From Bacteroidales bacterium (GTDB lineage: Bacteria > Bacteroidota > Bacteroidia > Bacteroidales > P3): a DNA stretch of 40,111 bases. The stretch lies in assembly GCA_017561155.1 (NCBI GenBank), contig JAFZDP010000024.1, positions 1-40,111 on the forward strand. Reading direction: 5' to 3'. How positions within the stretch are numbered: the stretch's first letter is position 1; every line of letters begins with the position of its first letter. Positions 36,303-40,111 of this stretch are shown piece by piece. The position numbers and the translations under genes were made by a program. The notes beneath the pieces were generated by a model that saw only the letters and a list, made by a program, of their open reading frames with translations, searched no databases and was not told where the DNA came from.

Positions 36303-37154
36303 TTAATCTGCAACAGGACGTATTGTGTGACCTACACTTCTATAGTGAGAATCTACATAGTATCTACCATTGCTAAAGCAAAGGAAGCAAGCATAGTTAC
36401 TAAATATATCGTATGGTGTAGAACTCCAATAAAGACCATATTCTCCAGCGTAGTTGCATTCTGTACTTAATTTATATCCGGCAGCTGGAAGAAATATACT
36501 ATTACCATTTGGTCCTATTATTTTGTAGCCGTTTATGCCATTTTTAGTTTCCCAAACCCAAGTACATTTAGTTTCTAATTCTTTCATTTCTTCTTCCGTT
36601 GGCATTCGCCAACCATTTCCCAAATTTGCTGTAACGACATCGTAATTTCTATTACCACTGATATCTTTTATATCACAATCTCCAAATGTTTTGCTATTTC
36701 TAGATGTGTATTCATTCTTGGTCGTAGTTTCACCCCATGCATAATAATCACCATATTCATGTGGCTGAGTTGCTCCTACATTACAAGTAGCCCATTTTAC
36801 ACTTAATCCTAAATCCACATACTCATGCCCATTTATACGATTATTATTGTTGAAATTATTATCATTTAATTCTTGATCCCATTCCGCTAATAGCATATCA
36901 TCTTCATTATTTTGTTGAAATAATTTCGGATAATATGTCACACCTAAAAAGATTAGAAGTCCCGCAACAACTCCAACTATAAGCCATTTTATCCATGAGT
37001 TAGACTCTTTACTTGTATTTGAAGAGTCTGATTTTAAGATAACATCATCTTCCAGTATTGTTTTTATTGATATTTGTGCTGCCCCACATTTAGGACATAC
37101 TAGTGCTTTATCCGAAATTTTTGCTCCACATTCTCTGCAATATATTAATGCCAT
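36303..37154 (-). CDS. Zinc-ribbon membrane protein with FISUMP domain
   Basis: A 283-residue protein. The N-terminus is a zinc ribbon (CRECG at 6-10, CPKCG at 20-24), then a short linker, one membrane segment (about 54-75), and a large outer domain (about 105-283). That domain carries the pattern NGHEYVDLGLSVKWATCNVG, later DYYAWGETTTKNEY, GWRMPTEEEMKEL, YWSSTP and the end VGHTIRPV, which is the Fibrobacter succinogenes major paralogous domain, related to C-type-lectin-like folds. The zinc ribbon should face the cytoplasm and the FISUMP domain the outside. The link between the two is unusual. Function unknown. Confidence 0.85.
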   Translation of the reverse strand: MALIYCRECGAKISDKALVCPKCGAAQISIKTILEDDVILKSDSSNTSKESNSWIKWLIVGVVAGLLIFLGVTYYPKLFQQNNEDDMLLAEWDQELNDNNFNNNNRINGHEYVDLGLSVKWATCNVGATQPHEYGDYYAWGETTTKNEYTSRNSKTFGDCDIKDISGNRNYDVVTANLGNGWRMPTEEEMKELETKCTWVWETKNGINGYKIIGPNGNSIFLPAAGYKLSTECNYAGEYGLYWSSTPYDIFSNYACFLCFSNGRYYVDSHYRSVGHTIRPVAD

Positions 37155-37257
37155 AAACTATATGTTTAGAAATAAAAAGAAATTATATATGATTCAATAC
37201 AAATAAGATATACACATTAAATTACAATATAAAGGTTCTTCTCTAAAAATATTTTAT

Positions 37258-37833
37258 TTAAGAACCAAGCAACTCATATAAATCATTTACTATACCATTC
37301 ATTACACCTGTTAGTGCTGTTTTTTCAAGAATTTTTTCCGCTTTTGTAGCAACCTCAGGTGGTCTGTTATTTGTATATCTATCTATTAATGTAAGAAATC
37401 TGAAAAACTCCACTTCTGTGTATTCATTTTTAACCATTTTTGTTGTACCTATTTCAACAATTTGGTAAAACCTTTCATCAGCACTACTCATATCCATATA
37501 GCTATTTCTTTCAGCTTGGTTAACCAGTGCTTCCAATTCATCTATTTCATCTCTATATACTTGATAGGTGTCTTGTGTATCATATCCATAATCATTTGAA
37601 TTAGAACTTCCAAAACTTGCAATAAGTATTACAAGCAAAAGAACAGAAGCTAATATCACCCAAATAATCCATCTATTGGACTTCTTTTTATGTTGGTTAT
37701 TCTTAGTTGATTTGTTATTTTGTGATTCATTATTTACTACCGGTCTTTTTATTTGTTGTGCTCCACATTTCGGACACGTTTCTGCATGCTCCGAAATTTT
37801 AGCCCCGCATTCCTTACAATAAACTAATGCCAT
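37258..37833 (-). CDS. Zinc-ribbon membrane protein, 191 aa
   Basis: N-terminal zinc ribbon (CKECG at 6-10, CPKCG at 20-24), a Lys/Asn-rich linker, one membrane segment (about 54-71), then a mostly helical outer domain (about 90-191). That domain matches the one in the protein upstream: ELEALVNQAERNSYMDMSSA, FYQIVEIGTTKMVKNEYTE, RYTNNRPPEVATKAEKI. The pair is therefore a duplication. The domain is not recognised. The zinc ribbon suggests a cytoplasmic contact point, perhaps with nucleic acid or another protein, but nothing proves this. Confidence 0.75.
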   Translation of the reverse strand: MALVYCKECGAKISEHAETCPKCGAQQIKRPVVNNESQNNKSTKNNQHKKKSNRWIIWVILASVLLLVILIASFGSSNSNDYGYDTQDTYQVYRDEIDELEALVNQAERNSYMDMSSADERFYQIVEIGTTKMVKNEYTEVEFFRFLTLIDRYTNNRPPEVATKAEKILEKTALTGVMNGIVNDLYELLGS

Positions 37834-37878
37834 AATTTTTCTTTTTATTATTATTTATTGAATGTAAGTATCTTATTC

Positions 37879-38532
37879 CTAAAGAGAATTAGCCCAATTA
37901 TCAAGTGCACGCATCGCAACTTGATTAACTATTCCTTCTGCATTCATCGCAACTTCAGGCGTTCTATTTTGTTCATATCTTTCTGTTAATCCAGCTAAAT
38001 AAGTTAGTTGATTATCAGAATATTCATTGTTGAGCATTTTTGTAGCTATTATTTCAACTATTTTGTAGTACTTACTATCTGCAGCATTTAAATCTATATA
38101 AGCATTTGTTTCTATCTCACGAACTAATCCTTCTAATTCAGATATTTCGTTACTTTGCATTTGATAATTATCTCCCTCTCCATAATAATTAGTAGATGCA
38201 TCTTGTGAATATTGATAATTGCCTTGGTTCACATAGTATTCGGAAGCCGCCTGTTGCTCTAACTGATTTAAAAAAGAAGCTGACTGCTCTTTCCCAAGTT
38301 CTATTACCTGCTTTACACTGTAAACTATGATTATTGCAAATACAATACCTATTATTCCACCAATAATCCAGAATTTAGTTTTCTTTTTAGATTGAGGCAT
38401 TTTATATGTTTTATTGGTTTCTATTGTATTAAACTCTGCTTGTATACATGCTTGTTTTGCTCCACATTGAGGACAAATATCTGCTTGTTCTGAAATTTTT
38501 GCTCCACATTCTTTACAATTGACTAATGCCAT
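37879..38532 (-). CDS. Zinc-ribbon membrane protein, 217 aa, paralogue of the 37258-37833 product
   Basis: The frame is open from a TTG at 38562, but the ATG at 38532 (MALVNCKECG) aligns with all other cluster members and lies right after the conserved leader, so it is the start. Zinc ribbon (CKECG at 6-10, CPQCG at 20-24), membrane segment (about 55-75), a Gln/Tyr/Ser-rich linker and a helical domain (about 130-217) with ELEGLVREIETNAYIDLNAA, YYKIVEIIATKMLNNEYSD, RYEQNRTPEVAMNAEGI. It shares that domain with the next gene. Confidence 0.75.
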   Translation of the reverse strand: MALVNCKECGAKISEQADICPQCGAKQACIQAEFNTIETNKTYKMPQSKKKTKFWIIGGIIGIVFAIIIVYSVKQVIELGKEQSASFLNQLEQQAASEYYVNQGNYQYSQDASTNYYGEGDNYQMQSNEISELEGLVREIETNAYIDLNAADSKYYKIVEIIATKMLNNEYSDNQLTYLAGLTERYEQNRTPEVAMNAEGIVNQVAMRALDNWANSL

Positions 38533-38573
38533 AATTATTTCCCTAATACGTGTCGGGTACAACTTTTAATTTC
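38533..38573 (-). promoter_or_regulatory. Conserved 5' leader, copy 2
   Basis: Contains ATACGTGTCGGGTACAAC (plus-strand reading, 38546-38563), one base different from copies 1 and 3, followed by CTTTTAATT as in copy 1. It sits immediately before the ATG at 38532. Confidence 0.7.
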
Positions 38574-38598
38574 AATTAATATATTTTTATTTTAAAAA

Positions 38599-38687
38599 CG
38601 GTTGTTAGAATTTTACTACGAAATAGCATTACTACTGCTGTATAATAAACAATAATCAATTTATAATCATCTTGTTTCTAACAACCG
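38599..38687. repeat. 12-bp perfect inverted repeat enclosing 65 bp
   Basis: CGGTTGTTAGAA (38599-38610) and TTCTAACAACCG (38676-38687) are perfect complements with an AT-rich interior lacking a gene. It may be a small MITE-like element, a remnant of one, or the stem of a long-loop RNA structure. Confidence 0.6.
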
Positions 38688-38720
38688 CAATTTTATTATT
38701 TACTAATATTAAACTTTTAT

Positions 38721-39011
38721 TTATCTCGCAATATACTTTAGCAAATAGTAAACATCTATAGTAGAAATCCAAAAAATAAATCCTATACCAGCCCAAATAC
38801 AATATGCTCTAGCAGTTTTTATATCTTCACTCATTTTTGTCGCAGCTATAATTAAACCGACAAAAGGTAGTAGTAAAGATAAGATACAAGTTCCAACACT
38901 TGAATTTTCTGTATTTCCAAATGTTTCACTTTGTGACGCACCACATTTTGGACACGATATAGCAGTTCTCGAAATTAATTCACCACACTCTTTACAACGT
39001 ATTAATGCCAT
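38721..39011 (-). CDS. Zinc-ribbon membrane protein, 96 aa
   Basis: Zinc ribbon at the N-terminus (CKECG at 6-10, CPKCG at 20-24) followed by two membrane segments (about 40-58 and 70-92) joined by a short charged loop (KMSEDIKTARAY). The membrane part matches the one in the next upstream gene (LLPFVGLIIAATKMS against LLPIVGIIISLVKMS; YCIWAGIGFIFWI against YCIWSVVGLLFWI). No family is recognised with confidence. Position and domain design place it in the same cluster. Confidence 0.75.
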   Translation of the reverse strand: MALIRCKECGELISRTAISCPKCGASQSETFGNTENSSVGTCILSLLLPFVGLIIAATKMSEDIKTARAYCIWAGIGFIFWISTIDVYYLLKYIAR

Positions 39012-39100
39012 AATATTTTTATTTTATTGTTAATATCTAAATTAAATTTAGTATTCATTAAATAGTGATTTATAATATTATTTTTTTATTCATCTTTATT

Positions 39101-39517
39101 CTAGTAATAACCATACGAAGAGGAGGAACTCATTAGGGAAAAGAATGAATATAAATTATAACAGAAAATCCAAAATAATAATCCTACAACAGACCAAATA
39201 CAATATTCTGTAACCTTTGATTTTTCGCGATTATCGCTCATTTTTACTAATGAAATAATTATTCCAACTATTGGAAGTAACCAAGCTAAAACGCAGATAC
39301 CCACATCTGGTTTATCACCATTATTATTAGTCATTACTGTATTTTGCCCTGCTCCACACTTAGGACAAGATTGAGCTGATTTGGAAATCATTTCACCACA
39401 TTCTCTACAATGTACTAAATTTGTTTGTGTACTTATTTGTGGTGCTCCACAATTTGGACATGTTTTAGCAACATCTGAAATCATTTCACCACATTCATTG
39501 CAACGTACTGAACCCAT
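39101..39517 (-). CDS. Double zinc-ribbon membrane protein, 138 aa
   Basis: Two zinc ribbons in a row: CNECG at 6-10 with CPNCG at 20-24, and CRECG at 37-41 with CPKCG at 51-55. Two membrane segments follow (about 74-92 and 104-125) and a Ser/Tyr-rich tail. The second half is paralogous to the 38721-39011 product. It is the first gene of the cluster, preceded by leader copy 3 and by a full promoter about 340 nt upstream. Function unknown; the doubled ribbon suggests a binding role on the cytoplasmic side. Confidence 0.75.
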   Translation of the reverse strand: MGSVRCNECGEMISDVAKTCPNCGAPQISTQTNLVHCRECGEMISKSAQSCPKCGAGQNTVMTNNNGDKPDVGICVLAWLLPIVGIIISLVKMSDNREKSKVTEYCIWSVVGLLFWIFCYNLYSFFSLMSSSSSYGYY

Positions 39518-39523
39518 AATCTT

Positions 39524-39556
39524 CTCCCTAAATACGTGTCGGGCACAACCTTTATT
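39524..39556 (-). promoter_or_regulatory. Conserved 5' leader, copy 3
   Basis: Contains ATACGTGTCGGGCACAAC (plus-strand reading, 39532-39549), identical to copy 1, just before the ATG of the double zinc-ribbon gene. This copy is the only one with a promoter upstream. Confidence 0.7.
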
Positions 39557-39854
39557 GTAAAAAAATTATCCACGGCTCGATGGGAAAACTAAAAAACGGG
39601 TAATAAGAAAGTGAAGCCATCCATCTCAACCATATTCCTACTGTTGGACTTCGACTTCCATTAAAAATGAATATAAGTTTAGTGAATTGCTCCACTAGGT
39701 CGTTATCGTATGTATATTTACGGATACAACCAATGAAGCATTGTTTCGCCTTATATTCCTATTTTTAACTTATGTAAGTTGTCGAAGCTCACAGTAGAGG
39801 AATCTAGCAAAAATGCCTTTCTAATACAAAACCTAACTCTTGGTTTTGCGGGTG

Positions 39855-39885
39855 CAAAGTTACAACTTATTTTCGGATTGGCAAA
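39855..39885 (-). promoter_or_regulatory. Promoter pointing into the zinc-ribbon cluster
   Basis: On the minus strand TTTG (39885-39882), 19 nt, TAACTTTG (39862-39855): full match to the Bacteroidetes consensus. The leader from here to the first zinc-ribbon ATG would be about 330 nt, unusually long. Confidence 0.75.
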
Positions 39886-40011
39886 GGTTTTTAACTTTAT
39901 ATTTTTTGCTAAAAATGTAAAGTATTCTAGATTAGTAATTTAATTGTTTGCGGTGAAGATAAAGAAAGGATGTCTTGTGCTGAAAAAAGTTGACACAAAA
40001 GTCAACAAAAT

Positions 40012-40111
40012 ATGAATAAAGAAACCAAAAGAAAAAGAAGAGAAAATTTCAAGTACGATGAGAAAATAGACATCGTGAGAATGCACTATTTTGAGGGTGC
40101 AAGTTTAAAAG
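40012..40111 (+). mobile_element. Start of an insertion-sequence transposase (partial)
   Basis: An ATG at 40012 opens a frame that runs off the right edge; 33 codons are visible. The start is highly basic (MNKETKRKRRENF) and is followed by YDEKIDIVRMHYFEGASLK, which resembles the helix-turn-helix beginning of IS3-type OrfA transposases. A GTTGAC / GTCAAC inverted repeat lies just upstream and may be near the left end of the element. The family cannot be confirmed from the visible part. Confidence 0.55.

Larger units (their letters stand above)
39518..40011. other. Non-coding region: leader of the zinc-ribbon cluster and IS junction
   Basis: About 490 nt. It holds leader copy 3 (39524-39556), a minus-strand promoter (39855-39885), a minus-strand frame of 68 codons without a start (39552-39758) and, at the right, a GTTGAC / GTCAAC hairpin (39989-40006) just before a transposase start. 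No firm gene is seen. Confidence 0.55.

Noticed and set aside
39552-39758. 68-codon minus-strand open frame before the zinc-ribbon cluster
   Set aside because: It has no ATG near its start and no family match; it may be a decayed gene but cannot be supported as coding.

Overview
The window looks like a chromosomal piece of a low-GC Bacteroidales bacterium; I cannot fix the genus. Four things point there. Several genes start after the Bacteroidetes-type promoter pattern (TTTG or TTG, about 19-23 nt, then TAnnTTTG). The lipoproteins have Bacteroidetes-like lipoboxes. Typical family members are present: a FeoA-FeoB fusion, a TPR/PD40/OmpA protein, a patatin-barrel protein, WbqC, a DksA-like protein with a reduced zinc finger, and FISUMP and zinc-ribbon proteins. 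Shine-Dalgarno sequences are mostly weak.

Layout. 1-1608: a partial gene and two small exported proteins of unknown function. 1838-10639 (minus): a tightly packed run ruvB, hutI, patatin-barrel phospholipase, lolD, rlmB and a transglutaminase-like lipoprotein, closed by a terminator at 1731-1773. 10825-13308 (minus): feoAB with its own promoter. 13444-17365 (minus): an AT-rich accessory cassette with two paralogous membrane proteins, a short RHS tip with a C-terminal toxin-like domain, a lipoprotein, a possible immunity protein and a small exported protein. 17366-18295: long non-coding stretch with a 22-bp periodic repeat array, then a near-perfect sigma-54 promoter for dnaK. 18296-27299: dnaK, a YitT-type membrane protein, a glycogen debranching enzyme, a DksA-like protein, anmK (minus), and a double-ATPase oligopeptide-type ABC protein. 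27300-27907: two more 22-bp periodic arrays. 27908-35153 (plus): exported protein, queD, AI-2E-type permease, OmpA/PD40 protein with a degenerate aspartic-protease-like tail, miaA, a small conserved protein and a WbqC protein. 35224-35898: non-coding, with a 23-bp periodic array. 35899-39517 (minus): an accessory cluster of five zinc-ribbon membrane proteins plus two very small genes, several sharing a copied 5' leader. 40012-end: start of an insertion-sequence transposase.

The core genes serve ordinary housekeeping (recombination, rRNA and tRNA modification, lipoprotein export, iron uptake, chaperone, wall recycling, glycogen use, queuosine). The unusual content is in the gaps and the two AT-rich islands. 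Four short-core arrays with an almost constant 22/23-bp period lie in three separate intergenic regions, and at least two of them clearly share both core and spacer sequence. The zinc-ribbon cluster and the RHS cassette are the most likely places for poorly described biology. All calls come from reading the sequence; no database search was run.
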